The notes beneath the pieces are model-generated. The model worked only from the letters and a program-made list of their open reading frames with translations. It was not told the origin of the DNA and did not search any database. DNA of 64,000 nt from the NCBI GenBank assembly GCA_019009955.1, contig CM032229.1, positions 148,340,001-148,404,000 of the forward strand. Reading direction: 5' to 3'. This document shows, in pieces, positions 42,031 to 55,154 of this stretch (positions are counted from its first letter, which is position 1; the number at the start of each line of letters is the position of its first letter). The DNA comes from Riptortus pedestris (Eukaryota > Arthropoda > Insecta > Hemiptera > Alydidae). The translations under genes were made by a program, and so were the position numbers.

Positions 42031-42501
42031 TATTTAATATAATTGGAGCTCAAGGAAGTCATGTGGTGCAGATTTTTTTTATGGCTTAATATTTTCCTCC
42101 CAAATATATTATCCTTTACCGCACAGCTCTTTGTACTTACCCCATGAGTTATTATACATTACTTCTTCATCCACAATCAAAGAAGAAATGTATTAGTGCT
42201 TCAATTATTGTTGATCTAAAAAAAAAAAAAAAAGTCTGTTATCCGGCCCAGAGATGAGACTTTCTAACCTCAAGTCCAATACTGGTGAGGCCGAGAGCAG
42301 GCCTCGATGTCGTCACTACCTGAATGGACACCCTTCCCCCACCTGTGCCCCCTCTACCTCGCAGGCCCTCCTTCCGCCGTCGTTCAGTTCTCTTAGCTAA
42401 GTCCAGCTGCTCGTGTCGCTTTCACCTATTTCTCTTTGGAACTTAACTACCCAACAGGTTAGTAAGACTTCATTTACTTTAGCATTCAACCTGACTCTTA
42501 C

Positions 42502-43665
42502 TTTTTAGCAGATTTCCCTTTGGGGAAATCAGCTATTGAGGTTGTACTCAGGATGGTATTATCAAAACATTTCTTCAAATGTCCATGGATTCTACCTAGG
42601 AGGTGACGAAAATGAGATCCGTTCAAAATTTTATATTTATACTATTGGACCCAAGAGACGTTGTCCTGCATGATATTTCAAGCGATTAGGATATTAAATT
42701 TAATAATATTATGTTAAAAACAAAAGCTACTTTTAATACCACAAAAAAAAACAACTTTTGTTATGTGCACGTTTGCCAAAAACAAATAGAAAATGAAATA
42801 TCGCGAATTTTTTATTCAGGCCCCCCTTATAATCCCCACTCCCGTTCGAACCTAAAAAAATTAATATAGCTTATAATCATGGAAGAATTTATGCAGATTT
42901 ACATATAGAGTTTTATTAAGTTCGGTTTAATCGTTAGTGCTCAATAAAATTGTTGGCTCCCACTTTAATTTTTTAGCATATATCTCGTTTATACTTTGTT
43001 ATACGACAAAAGTGAATATTACAAAAGTTATTCTAAATAACAAAATAAACAACATCAATCCAGTGCATATTTGCCGAAAAACCAATAGTAAAGGAAATAT
43101 CGCTATTTTTAATTGTAACCCTCCCTTACAACCCCCACTCCTGATCGATCTGCCGGGCTGATTTGTGATCTAAACCATCCAGAGCGTCACCCAAACGCAT
43201 ACAAAGAAATTCATTCAAATCGGTCCAGCCGATTTTGAGGAGATCAGTGACACACAAGTACAGTAGAATTATATATATAAAGATGTCTGTTAATGCTCTA
43301 GCGGTCGCAATTTTTGTTTGATGGATACCAATCTCGATATTTAAACGTTTTATGTAAAACTGAAGATCAAGTTCGTTAACGGCTAAGTGGTTTAGAGGGA
43401 GGAATTTCGAATATTTCTGTTTAATCAATCTTATTGGACATGTAATGTTGTTATGTACGTATTTTCATTATCTTGTTTATTAACCGAGATATTAACCCCT
43501 ACTACTACTCATGTCATTAACAATAAGCTGTTATGTTATGAAGTACATTATTTGAATCCTAAATACTAAATATTTTTTTTTAATTGTACTTTTACAATTT
43601 GAGATAAATTCAAATACGTGAGGAACCTGGAGAATCTGCTTAGATAACGCGTGACAGACCTTTAT
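42502..43665 (-). mobile_element. (TA)-core element, type B, split by a Helitron
   Basis: Left part 42502-42645: TTTTAGCAGATTTCCCTTTG, GGAAATCAGCTATTGAGGTT, up to GTTCAAAATTTTATAT. Right part 43283-43665: GTCTGTTAATGCTCTAGCGG, core, and a degraded end (AATCTGCTTAGATAACGCGT, GACAGACCTTT). The break lies in its (TA)n tract. Confidence 0.7.
42655..43282 (-). mobile_element. Non-autonomous Helitron inside a (TA)-core element
   Basis: Reverse copy with AACAACTTTTGTTATGTGCA, CCCCCTTATAATCCCCACTC and a second internal unit ending AACCCCCACTCCTGATCG. The right edge ...AGTACAGTAGAATTATATATA resembles a reversed Helitron 5' end. The CTAG terminus on the left is not visible. Confidence 0.6.
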
Positions 43666-45540
43666 TATTTTCACTAATAAAATACGTTCGTTTTAGTTCT
43701 ACGATCCGGAGCGTAGATATGTTTAGTGATTGGCATTAATATCAGGTGTTGGAAACAGGATACATAAATAAGCCAGTAATATTTTTGTTGTTTTTGATCT
43801 TATTTGTTAAAATCCAATTTATGCAACCAAGGAATTTTTTAGCGAGTTTGTCATGGAATGAATTCCCTATGCCCACGGCTCTCTACCAAGTGTATTAAGA
43901 CCAACGGTGAAATTGATCACCTTATATATATATAATATTAATTAATGTTAATATTAATATAATATTAACATTACTTAATATATGAACTTCTTTTAATAAT
44001 AAAAATTTTCCTCTAGGGAACCTTGTCAAAATAAAACGTATTGTAAAGGAAAACAGGCCTACTGTATACATCCAGACTAATTAAGGATTTGGTTCTTCTG
44101 AATTCAATTTTAATTGACTATATTTTCCCTTTTACAACAAATCCCATTTTTTTCTTATCTCACTAATGATTATATAGATATTGATTCTCACAAACATACA
44201 TATATTTATTTATTTGTATATTTAAATTCTAGTTTATATATAATCTACTTTGAATGAAATTGTATGAAACTGTACAAAACAATTATCGTGTATATTTCCA
44301 GTTGGAAACTTTATAGGTTAGTAGTTTTCGTGGTCAGCAATGTTGGTACTGTTATTTCTGAAGGAAACCCTGCGTTTATTTGAACTTTAGACTTGCTGAA
44401 AAAGAATATTTGTTGCTTCGTTATTGAAACCGAAATACTGACGGGAGGAACAAAGCGTTGTTAATTAATTCATAGCAAGTCAAAAATAGTCCAACAACAA
44501 CTTTTATGTGATTGATATAATCTATTAAGGAATTTGGTTTATCTGTTGTGCTGCCAAAGGCTATTCTTTACCTAGGATTGAAACAATTTGTTTATCTTCT
44601 GAAAAGTAATGTTCAGGATATTTCCATTTTGTGTAATTCCAAATGCTATTTTCAGACTTATATTTTTGCTCAGTGTGAATGCTGCCAACATCTTGTTGTT
44701 TGGATGGATGGAGAAGGTCTTTCCTTAGTATTTTATTGGAATTCAGTCCTTCTTTTCCTAAGTATTCCTTCATATTAAATCTTGAAGCCTTTTTAAATTA
44801 GTCCAATCAATTATTTGTTTCTGTAATATTATAGAATTATTAGCTACTAGCTGCATTACTCAACATTGACGGGATGGTATAGAAATGGTACCTGTAAGTA
44901 AAGATAAAGTTATCATCATAATTCCATGACATATATTTCCTATTATGTGTACATTAAATAAGCAGTCATTCAGTAGTAATACTCGTAAAGTGATGGCAGT
45001 TAAACGAATTTATGTTTTGAGTAGCTGTAATCCGTAAAATAATTGAAATAATAATAGTTTATTGTTCAAATATAAAGATTGGATTAATGTAAGCACTAAA
45101 TAATCTCATTATCGCCATGGAATTTACAGATATTCGTTATTTTTAAGCATAATGCATTGAATTGCTAAGGAAGGAATATTGACGAATTTATTGTCGTTGG
45201 AATCAAATAAATCTAGTTTCCCGTCAAAAACGATTACATAGTCTTAGCATTGGGTGAAAATATGTCACCATATTCTTTGGCATTCTGATGTGACACCGTT
45301 GATGTATGAGAAGTCGGAAGAAATAAGCTAAGTAATAAAATAAAAATGGTCTCTGATTAAATAAACACCTAAGGTTATTCAATGTAAGCTATCAAGAAAT
45401 TTTCACGATACACGAATAGTCCGCTTGGTGCCCGGAAGTTGGTAGTCAGTACTTCAAAATTCATAAATTTAAATTTTGTTTGTGACCATAATAAACGTTA
45501 TACCGAAGACAAATTGTTCTTTATATTGTCTTAATAATGA
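43666..45540. other. AT-rich spacer, no feature recognised
   Basis: Contains a local AT palindromic stretch near 43930-43980 (AATATTAATTAATGTTAATA) but no gene or known repeat. Confidence 0.3.
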
Positions 45541-46021
45541 AGATATTTGTCTGTTTGTCTTATCGTTACCAAACGATATATAATCGTTTTATACAAAAAG
45601 AAAGATCAACTGCGTTGAAGAAAGATCACGGCTGAAATCGGACAAGGGGGAGGGTGGGTTTCGAGGGGGAGAATTTCGAAAATTCTTAATATTTCCGTTA
45701 TTATGCGTCGGATCGAAAAATTTATTGAACCAATCTTACTGCAAATGTAATTTTCTATAAATGTTGTTATGTACATTTTTCACTATCTTGATTATTAACT
45801 GAGATATTTATTTGCATCTTTTAGTTTTCGGTCTTCAGTAAAGACCCCACTCCTACTCATGTCATATTAACAATATTCTATTATGTTATGAAGCACCTTA
45901 TGTGAAGCTTAAATACCAAATATAGTTCTCATTGAACCTGTAAGTTTTGAGATAAATACAAATACGTGGCGCACGTGGGAAATCTGCTTAGTTAGCACAG
46001 CCCCTGCGTGACGGACTTTTT
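45541..46021 (-). mobile_element. (TA)-core element, type B, left third missing
   Basis: Starts near ATATTTGTCTGTTTGTCTTA, where the (TA)n tract would be. Core and type B module follow (ACTCCTACTCATGTCATATT, ATACCAAATATAGTTCTCAT). Intact outer end CAGCCCCTGCGTGACGGACT. Confidence 0.75.
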
Positions 46022-48590
46022 AAGTGATTGTGACTAACAGAGGCAGACAGATAGACAAAACTTATCCTTTAAATGTATCCTTTCCGAATTTCTATAGAAA
46101 ATCAGACAAACCCTTGAGTTTCATTTATATAGACCCTGTTGGGAGTGGTGGAAGTGTTATAAATGGAGTGATTTAAAGCCAGAAATGGATGGACGTTAAG
46201 AGATATCCCCTATCGGAAATTCCTTTTTAAGTCAGGCTTACACGCACAGCTTGGCCACTTAGTCATTATTCCATAATATTCTTGAATTGGTTTAAGAGGA
46301 TAGCAGTGCCCTAAGACCTACTAGGACTGTAAAATCTAGTAATTGATTTAGTAGATTTGATTATTTACAATATTAATTTAATTTTTGAAATTAATTTCAA
46401 AAATTGAATGAAACAACTTTAAAATTTCTAATGTCTAATATGTCGAAGCCTACCAACTTTATGTCTCATAGTTTAGTCACTTGTTGTCTTCCCCAATGAG
46501 TACATGCCAGTAGCTGACGATGGAGGCAATAGTCTTTGAAAGCGTTTAGCGCTGAAATAAAAAACCTGTGAAGAATTGGACGCTCTACAAGTAAACTTTA
46601 TGTCTATAAAACACTTATAAAATGTCGCATTTAAAGTGTTGTTTTTTTAATATCTGTATTTTAGGGGAATTAATCCTTCTGCTTGTTTGTCGTTTTGGCT
46701 TTAAATTTAGTAGTTAACTGCTGAAAATATTTTTTTCTTTCAGTTTTTAAGGATTCCGACCCTCTGCTGCTATTACGTTGCTCATAGCATTATTGTTGGT
46801 ATAATTATTAGAAACATTTGAAAATTGATTCCAAGCTACAACGAGCCGCCAGACAAACCAGCGAGATAACGAGTAATTACCTGAAGGTTTGGAGAAAATA
46901 AAATAATGAAGGAAGTGATTTAAAAAGACATCTGTATTGTAGTGAAGAAGCCTTTAACCCATAAAAACTTATACAAAGTATAGACGTCCAGATCCTTTTC
47001 CTTAATGCTTAAATGATGTTTAAAAAAAAAAAAAAAGTGTTATTTGTTATCTCCAATACATTATAGCATTGATGTCTCACTACGATTCCATAAATTCAAT
47101 TTTTGAAACTTGGTTCTCAATCTTTGACTTATACGGTTTTATTTTTTTTTTTGGAATCACATAAAAAAGAGAACTTTAGGAGATGCCGGTAGCACTTAAC
47201 ACGTACAGTTTATCATATTGTTCTTGGATTAAATTACAAACCGATCTGCTCGTATTTTTATTTTCAGATTGAATTTTATAACGGATTTGAACATTTTAAG
47301 TATAGTTTATATTACCTGTTAGGATAACTTATGGAACTTAAGTAAAGCTACATGAATGAAAAAGAAGGAACAGCTGCCAGATGGCACCAAAATATTTTTT
47401 TTCTCGCTATTGTCTACAGATAGGCAAGTCATCAATTTGAACTGAGTACATAAAGAAACCCTTTCACGCCATTTATGATGATACTAATCAAATTATCTTA
47501 TCATAAACGAACTCGTCCATCATATCGTCTTCCGATCTTGGAATGTTTAAAATCCTGAATACGGCTGCCCCCCTCCCTCTCACACTTCATGTACGTATAC
47601 TTTCTTAGTTAAAGTGACTAATTTAATTATGAATACTGAGTAATTATTGATATCTCATTGAATGGATGTTTGTACCCTTTTGACTATATTCAGTTTATTG
47701 CAACTTCGTGAGTCCCCACAGAAAACCATGAAAGGGAGACCGGCTTGTAAGTTTCTCATTGGCACATGTTAGGTTTAAACTGATTCAGTGTTTGAAGCAG
47801 TTCTAGCTTGATAGACTAAAGCTTTTCAATGGTTCTAAATTTTGTTCTAAAGTTTTTAGAAACCTGTCTCTTTGCCTTAATCCATTCATATCGGTCTGCC
47901 CTCAGTTTATCAAACCTGAAATATTTCCTAGCTCCTTCTGGTTTTCCTTTCTATAAGTTTTTTTTTTTAAGTGATGCATTCTCTCCTATTGAGCCAATTC
48001 ACGAAATTGGCCCTTTTGTAGAAGAATGTACAACAGCGTCGTCAAATAGATACTTTAAAAATATTTAAATTTGATTGGCCTTGATTTTATTTTCTGTCTA
48101 GAAAACAAAATTAACTTTTTGATAACCTGTGCTACTTCAAGTTGATGCTGGACTTGGGGGTTTTGGACTTGCGCCAAACCTTGTTAAAGAAGGTGCACAA
48201 TGGAGAAGTTGGTTGTCCACCACTACGCCTGGTTAGCTCCGATTCAGAGTATAATATAAAGTTGACAGGAGCTGTCATGGCCGTATGAAATAAGTAGCTT
48301 GAGAGAAGGATTGACGTAGGATATTTTCGCTGGGAGCAGAGGCCTGCCTCACAATAGGCAGCTACCCTACTAACCTGCATCTTTTCATCTCTGCGTTTCT
48401 TTACTTGCAAGCCTGCCCTTCCCTTTACTATCGCCTCCGAATATCTAACCCACATTTTTAACATGCCATTTTACATGCATTTATGGACTCTTATTGTCCT
48501 ACATTCAAAGAGCCTCGTCCAAGTTCGGTAAAGCTCTTCAAAATGGGCTTTAGTTAAATGATAACTATCTTAATATCCAGGAATAACTAA
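46022..48590. other. Intergenic stretch, one hammerhead-like motif
   Basis: No host gene recognised. At 46514-46541 the order CTGACGA, TGGAGGC stem, GAAA followed by GCGTTTAGCGC matches a degenerate Penelope-type hammerhead core. ORF-sized open frames at 47829-48068 (+) and 48132-48464 (-) lack recognisable similarity. Confidence 0.3.
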
Positions 48591-48805
48591 TTCAGGTTAG
48601 CCATGCGAGTTAAAGCGTTGACCTTTATCTCACATGGTAAACCTAGAGTGGCGAGTTCGATTCTCGCCTGGGTAAAGGAAATTATTTAGTGACGAAATTC
48701 ATTTAATAACATACTAAAATCCCACCCTGGCTAGAAAAGGGTGGTAATAACCGTCCCAATTAGCCTAAGTTGCAAAAAGTGGACGTTAATAAATAATAAT
48801 AATAA
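48591..48805 (+). repeat. tRNA-derived SINE
   Basis: Head TTCAGGTTAGCCATGCGAGT, B box GAGTTCGATTCTCGCC, body CACCCTGGCTAGAAAAGGGT, tail GGACGTTAATAAATAATAAT. Confidence 0.75.
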
Positions 48806-48869
48806 CTAATTCCATTCGCTGATTATCCTCTATTGTGATCTGTTTTACCATCTTACCAGCGTTTAACGT

Positions 48870-49604
48870 TTTTATCAGATTCAACTATTGAGGACGTACT
48901 TATGACGCGGTTTTTGAAAAATGTCCATCGATCCAACCAGTCATGACGAAAATGAAGTCCATTTAAAACTGTTTGTTTATATGTCTGTTAACGCTCTAGT
49001 GTTCGCAATTTTTATTTGATCATTACCAAGTTCGATATTTAAACGTCTTATGAAAAAACTAAAGATCGAGTTCATTAACGTCTGAAATCGGAACATTAGT
49101 AGGGGGGAGGATTTCGAAATATCTCCGTTATCATGGGTCCGATCGAAATATTGTATAGAACCAATCTTATTGCAAATATCATATTCTATAAATGTTGTTA
49201 TGCACGTTTTTTCACTATTTTGATTATTAACGGAGATATTCGCATTTTTCAGTTTTTGACCTTTTATTGACCTCCTAGTCATGTCATAATAGTCTGATTC
49301 ATTATAAATTACAGTACTAGATACAGTAAATAGTTTTCAATTAAATTAATATATTACATTTTGATATATTTCAGTAATCGTTTTTCTTTCCTCTGAAAGG
49401 TTGTCAGACCTGTCCGTATACATTTCAGACGCTTCCCGTCCGGAAATTATTAAAAATTACTGAAAGATTTCTTATCACAGTTTGTATTTATTCACTTAAA
49501 AATCAGGGTGGTGTTGTGTGAATAGTATGTAGGTTTATCTACTGATAAAACTTCAGGAGGGAAATCTGCTTAGTTTACGCAGCCCCTGCGTGACGGACTT
49601 TTTA
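48870..49604 (-). mobile_element. (TA)-core element, type D, microsatellite lost
   Basis: Starts TTTATCAGATTCAACTATTG (palindrome lost), core with TAGTGTTCGCAATTTTTATT, a type D module including AGTAAATAGTTTTCAATTAA, and an intact end TTAGTTTACGCAGCCCCTGC, GTGACGGAC. Only TGTTTGTTTATATG remains at the TA position. Confidence 0.75.
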
Positions 49605-49937
49605 TTTATCCCTGTCAAATGTACTAGATTCATGTCACTCTTCTTGAAAAAAAAATAATTTTTTTCCTATTACATTCATTTTCCCCAAATCGGCCCTTGG
49701 GGAAAAAGGGGAATTTTGGAAATTGGGGAGTATTAAACGTAGCATAAAATGACCTGCTTCAAGCTTCTAAATGCATAGTTAACATTTGTTATATACTTAC
49801 TCTTTTTTTTTTGTCATAAAAACTATTCTTATAAGAAGTGAAACTCATTTCCACCCTCCATAATTATAAATGTTTTATAGAATATGTGTTAAGTTTATTA
49901 TTGAAAATAAACTTAATATATGAATTACGTAATATTA

Positions 49938-50367
49938 GAAAAGGCAGGAGCTGCGTAAAATAAGCAGATTTCCCACGTAAAGTTTTACAATAGAGAAATT
50001 TCACGAGTGCCGAACAGTTACGAAAACAGCCGAACTAGCTTTTGGCGGGAATCTCACTCTCGTCCGTTATCCGCCACAATTAATAAAAATTTAAATATCT
50101 CGGGTAATATTCAAGATAGATAATAAATGTATATAACAATATTTACAGTACATTTAATTTGCAATAATATTGGTTCTATACAATGTTTCGATACAATTTA
50201 TAGTAACGTAGATATTTTGAATTTTCAAAAATCCTCCCCTCTAAACCCCCATCCCACTGGTCCGATTTCAGCCGTTAACGAACTTGATCTTTCTTTTTAC
50301 ATAAAACGTTTAAATATCGAGTTTGGTAACGGTCAAACAAAAATTGCGACCGCTAGAGCGTTAACAG

Positions 50368-50431
<64 letters not shown>

Positions 50432-50549
50432 GAACGGACCTCATTTTCGTTGTCTCATGGGTATGATCGATGGACATTTGAAGAAATTTTTCGAAAATCG
50501 CGTCATGAGTACGACCTCAATAGCTGATTTCCCTTAAGGTAGACCTGCA
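49938..50549 (+). mobile_element. (TA)-core element, type A, both extreme ends damaged
   Basis: Begins AAGGCAGGAGCTGCGTAAAA, type A module, core, (TA)n at about 50372-50426. It ends CTGATTTCCCTTAAGGTAGA, CCTGC, so the right half of the palindrome is altered. Confidence 0.75.
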
Positions 50550-51120
50550 ATGGGGGAGGGGACTGTAGTTAACCAGTTAGTAAACAGAGCGTGCTAGTGT
50601 TGGCGCTGGTGGGAGTAGCGGGTTTGACTTGTAAGTGCACCGTCGGGATGACGAAGGGACCTTGGCTCTCTTAGATTCTGTTTACGGACAAGTTATCCGC
50701 TTCCTGACTACCGCCCCACCGCTGGGCCGTCAATCAACTGGAGCCAACTCATTCTAGGTCCTTCACGGTTAATGCGGGTTGTACATCGGGTCGATCGCTT
50801 ACTACATGAAACTCTGATCGGGAGACTAAATATACGATGTCTGTTACAACAAAGGAAAGAAAAATTCCACTGAACATTATATACACGCATACAAACATAT
50901 CAGCATATATACATATAGTAAACTTGTATACATATCTAACCAATTACGACTGGTATCGTAGCACACTGTATGAAAAACTAACAATTGATCGGAAGAAATT
51001 ACAATTTTTGAAATAAGATCTCTTGAATAACATTATAAAATAGACAGAAATAAGGCCCATTTATGGGAGCCCGTCAAATGCTTGTATGTGTGGATGTGTA
51101 TGTATTTGTACTTAGATATA
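50550..51120. other. Unique spacer, nothing recognised
   Basis: Less AT-rich than its surroundings (50550-50820), but without coding similarity or shared repeats. Confidence 0.3.
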
Positions 51121-51437
51121 GATAAAAAGTCAGTCACACAGGGACTGCGTAAACTAAGCAGATTTCCCACATGACGTTTTACAATAGGAAATCTGCCTAC
51201 TAATAACAGTAGTAGTAACGAATCTCTAAACCTATTCACGAGAGACGAACAGTTACGGAAACGGCCGAACTAGATCTCGACGGAAAGTCTCGAACATAGC
51301 CGACTTCTGCCGACCGCACAGACAATACAAACGCAAATATCTCGGTTAATAATCAAGATACAGAACAATATTTATAGTAAATTTAATTTGCAATAAGATT
51401 TTATACAATTTTTCGATCTTAAGGGAACTCTGCTAAT
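51121..51437 (+). mobile_element. (TA)-core element, type C, 3' half deleted
   Basis: Intact 5' block, type C module and first part of the core up to ATACAATTTTTCGAT, then directly CTTAAGGGAACTCTGCTAA. The deletion removes the second half of the core and the (TA)n. Confidence 0.75.
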
Positions 51438-51480
51438 ATAAAACCAACACAGATCCCTCAGGTGTACCTATGTGTACATA

Positions 51481-51710
51481 TATAAAGTCCGTCACGCAGA
51501 GTCTGCGTAAACTAAGCAGATTTCCCACAAGCTGGAATAACACACTTGTGATCTCATCTCAACCTCGTTTGCTTTATTTCTATGTAAAAACTCGATGAGT
51601 AAAACGGGGCGGGAGGGTTACTGGAGGCTGAAAACAGTAAAGTACAAATAACTCGCTTAATATTTAAGAAATATGTAGTACATACATACATATATATATA
51701 TATATATACT
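51481..51710 (+). mobile_element. (TA)-core element, 5' end with degraded type B module
   Basis: AAAGTCCGTCACGCAGAGTC, AGCAGATTTCCC, then a drifted module with GGCTGAAAACAGTAAAGTAC and ATAACTCGCTTAATATTTAA. It ends in a (TA) run at about 51690-51710. Confidence 0.6.
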
Positions 51711-51770
51711 GTATATGTATAGGTCTTTGTTTATTTGTTCCCTCAATCATATATAACACATTGCATTTTT

Positions 51771-51995
51771 GAGGTTCAGGTTAACTCTGAGAATTAAGGT
51801 GTTGGTTTTAATCACACATGGTATAATACCTAGAGCCGTAAGTTCGATTCTCAACTATGCAATAGAAGTTTATTCAGTGATTAACTAATTAAATATAATC
51901 CTTATTCCCACTCTGGCTTGAAAAGAGTGGTAACCTGCAGATAACCCGTACCAGTTGGCCTTAGTAGCATAAGGCGGACGTTAACAAATAAATTA
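51771..51995 (+). repeat. tRNA-derived SINE, diverged
   Basis: Head GAGGTTCAGGTTAACTCTGA, weak B box AAGTTCGATTCTC, body CACTCTGGCTTGAAAAGAGT, tail GCGGACGTTAACAAATAAAT. Confidence 0.65.
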
Positions 51996-52975
51996 TATGG
52001 AATTGTTTACACGGATTCACGCCCGGAAATGGATTCCTTGACAGCAAGGACAGGGGTGGCCGTATAAGGGTAGCTGAAGGTGCTCCAGCCGACTGACATT
52101 GTGAAATATTTATTGGAACTTAACGAAAAGTTTTTTTGCCTTAAAATATATTTTCTCATATTCCCGCAGATATTCACATTTAAAAATAATAAAAAAATCA
52201 GGTCCAAAAGGACTGTTATAGGTACATAAGGTTGACCGGGGGCGTACCTAACGGGCTGACGTCATGTTGGCAGGGAGCGTGGGCATTTAGGAGGGCGGGC
52301 ACAGCAAAGAACCTTGTGTTTCTCCATCTCCCACTCCATCTCCAGGGGCTATCACCCCTCCTTGTATCTTATTCTTGCTCAATCTACTTTACTATATGGT
52401 GACTAATGTTCATTCCTATGGTGGATCTAGGCTTGCACTCTGCTATTTATTAATGTCAGATGAACAAAAGCAACATATCCGGGATACAAGTCTTTTATTT
52501 CAGGGTATCTTCAAAGGAACGCCTCTGGTCTAATAAACCTGGTATTTTTTAAAAACAGTAAAAATAAGCATATAAACATATTTTTTTTTTTTTTGGGTCG
52601 GCAGTATAGACCTAGATCAGCGGCCTCCGTATGAGACTCAAAATATTTGTGAGCAGAGTTTTGCGTAGAAAATGAACTCGACTTAGAACCCCCATTTACT
52701 TAGGAGGACCTAGAATAGGTTAGTTGCCAGCTCAAATAGTGGTAGCTTGCCTGTGAACGGGTCTGTGAGAGTCATAATCGTTTAGTCTTGCAGAGGGGAT
52801 GTCAGATGTATTTGCTCACTGCACTCCCGCTGATACCCGAGCTCAGCTACACTAGCGCGTTCTGGCAGCGAACTCATGAACTAATGTTCTCTCTTGGTGT
52901 GGATCGAACCTGCACCTATTTTACTTACAGTTTACTGAGGGCAGTAGTAGATGTACCCATTCCCCGCGCCCCAAC

Positions 52976-53018
<43 letters not shown>

Positions 53019-53299
53019 TATATATATATAGCAGTGGTATATATGTTAATATAGCAGTGGCCCTTGGAGATGACCTCAAAGAGCTAGATAAATTATTTAA
53101 TTTTATGAAATTTACAAATTTGTATAAAGAAATTTAAATTACAGACTTGTAATATCCTCGTTTATATTAAATAGAGATATAAATGAGGGTATAAGAATAT
53201 TAATAATTTCCATAAACACGGTTTACACTCAAAGTGCAGGTACTTATCCAAGACGAGAGTTATAGATATTACAGGGCGATGATAACCTAGCTGTTTTTA
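51996..53299. other. Mixed spacer with a (TA)n tract
   Basis: No gene recognised. A TA microsatellite lies at about 52979-53030. A GGTTCGATCC box on the minus strand near 52905 could belong to a tRNA-derived repeat, but no matching A box or second copy was found. Confidence 0.3.
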
Positions 53300-53540
53300 A
53301 TAAGGATCAATAAGAAGGCCAAGTCCTCTCTACTGTTTTTTAATATTATGCAGAGTGCACTTTCGGAGTCAACGCTCCATCCTCAGTGCCTGCTGATTTA
53401 AGCTGCTTTGCCAGGACCACTGTGGCCCAGACTATACAGCTATTATCAGCAGTCACTGAGGATGGAGCGTTGACTCCGAAAGTGCACTCTGCATAATATT
53501 AAAAAAGAGTAGAGGACTTGGCCTTCTTATTGATCCTTAT
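53300..53540. repeat. Inverted repeat with ~97-bp arms and hammerhead-like core
   Basis: The arm 53300-53397 is nearly the exact complement of 53444-53540; the spacer is 46 bases. The right arm contains CTGAGGA (53456-53462), a GGAG/CTCC stem and GAAA followed by the self-complementary AGTGCACT. The left arm has the same motif on the other strand. No coding capacity. Confidence 0.8.
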
Positions 53541-53879
53541 CAATTGGTTCCTCTACCATCCAGCATATTCCAGAGATATCTAGCTGTTTTTCGCACTAAG
53601 ACCTTATGAAATAAACAACAAATATTTACACACAAATGGGTGTACAGAATTCCCAGGCGCGGGTCATGCTGTTGATCTGACACAATGTACTCCCCATTTT
53701 TTTCTGTATTAAGAAGTATGTATTTTAGCTGAATTTGAACTTGATTTATGGAAACAAAAAAATATATGGCATCTTTACGTTCTGTATCATTTACGTATTT
53801 ACAAAGGTTTTATATATTTGTTTGCAAGTGATCTATGTGAACAGGAAGAATAATTTAATCAGGAATGGAGATCTTTAGT

Positions 53880-54060
53880 GGTTCAACTGTTCCAAGTTGG
53901 AGTGAGGATGTACAGAAGACTGAGAACTGAAGCACTAATATCGCGGCCATTATTGGAGCTAGTGAAAAAATATATAGAACAAGAATTGTAGCAATTAAAT
54001 TTCCAATAAGATCAACTTTATAAAATTATTGCGAGTTTTTCCAATTTCGAATCTTGTTCG
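53880..54060 (+). mobile_element. (TA)-core element, internal remnant
   Basis: GTTGGAGTGAGGATGTACAG, AGACTGAGAACTGAAGCACT and TTTCCAATAAGATCAACTTT echo the type B module and core. No ends are preserved. Confidence 0.4.
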
Positions 54061-54571
54061 ATGTAAACTATACGTCGTACTCAATGTTGAAATAAAACGA
54101 TTCATAAAGTATTCACGAATTTCTAATATGAGATGAGTAGGAGTAAAAGTATGGGCTTACTGATGAAACCAATTCATTTGCGGATAACATCTAATGAAAT
54201 TTTAAATTCATCGAATAGCAACTTTTTATATCTCAGGTTTAACAACTCGATGACTGGACTGAGTTCCGCCAAGAGTTTATAATTCAATGAGTCTCAACTA
54301 GGCTGACACAGCTAGTTATAATATACTTACCAATCAAACCTAAGTTCAAAACGTTTATCCACAAAAGCAATTCGAAGAAAAACGGTTCAAGGCAGTGTTA
54401 GAATGAATCACCACTTTAAAATCTTTAAGCATTGCATCTGAGCATTAAATGATATTGAGAAAGTGGGAAACGTAAGTGATAGCTGATCTCTGTTTAGTCA
54501 GCCTACTAAACTCAGCTCTTGCCTGCTCTAGCTTGGCTTAACCAGCTGCAGGAAAATGCACCAGTCGCTTC

Positions 54572-54828
54572 TTCTTTTAATAGATTTCCCTTAAAGAAAA
54601 TCTGCTGTTGAAGTTGTGCTCACGTCGCGATTTTCTAAAAAAAAAATTAAAATGCCCGTCGACCCTACCCCGCAGATCATGAAAATGACATCCGTTCAAA
54701 TCGCGGGCGAAATTATTGTTTGATCACTACTGAATAATCGTTTCATGTTAAACTAAAGATTTGGTTCGTTAGGGCTTGTAATCGGCCTTGGGGGAGGGAA
54801 GGGGGTGATTGAGAATAAGAATAACTGA
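54572..54828 (-). mobile_element. (TA)-core element, left-end fragment, diverged
   Basis: TTTTAATAGATTTCCCTTAA, AGAAAATCTGCTGTTGAAGT, TGAAAATGACATCCGTTCAA, then TTTGATCACTACTGAATAAT and GGGGGAGGGAAGGGGG. It runs up to the A run where the next copy begins. Confidence 0.6.
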
Positions 54829-55103
54829 AAAAAGTCCGTCAGGCAGGGGCTGCGTAAACTAAGCGGATTTCCCATGTGAAGTTTTACAATAGAGAAATTT
54901 CACGAGAGCCGAGCAGTTACGGAAACAGTCAAACTAGCTTTTGGCGGAAACGACTAGACCCGAATTTGCCCGATCTCATCTTATCTCGTCCCACTGATCC
55001 GATTTCATTTATTAACGAACTTGATCTTTATTTTTACAAAAAACGTTTAAATATCCAGTTTGGTAACGGTCGAGCAAAAATTGCGACCGCTAGAGCGTTA
55101 ACA

Positions 55104-55154
<51 letters not shown>

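Noticed and set aside
48132..48464. 110-codon minus-strand ORF
   Set aside because: No recognisable domain or repeat relationship; length alone is not sufficient in this context.
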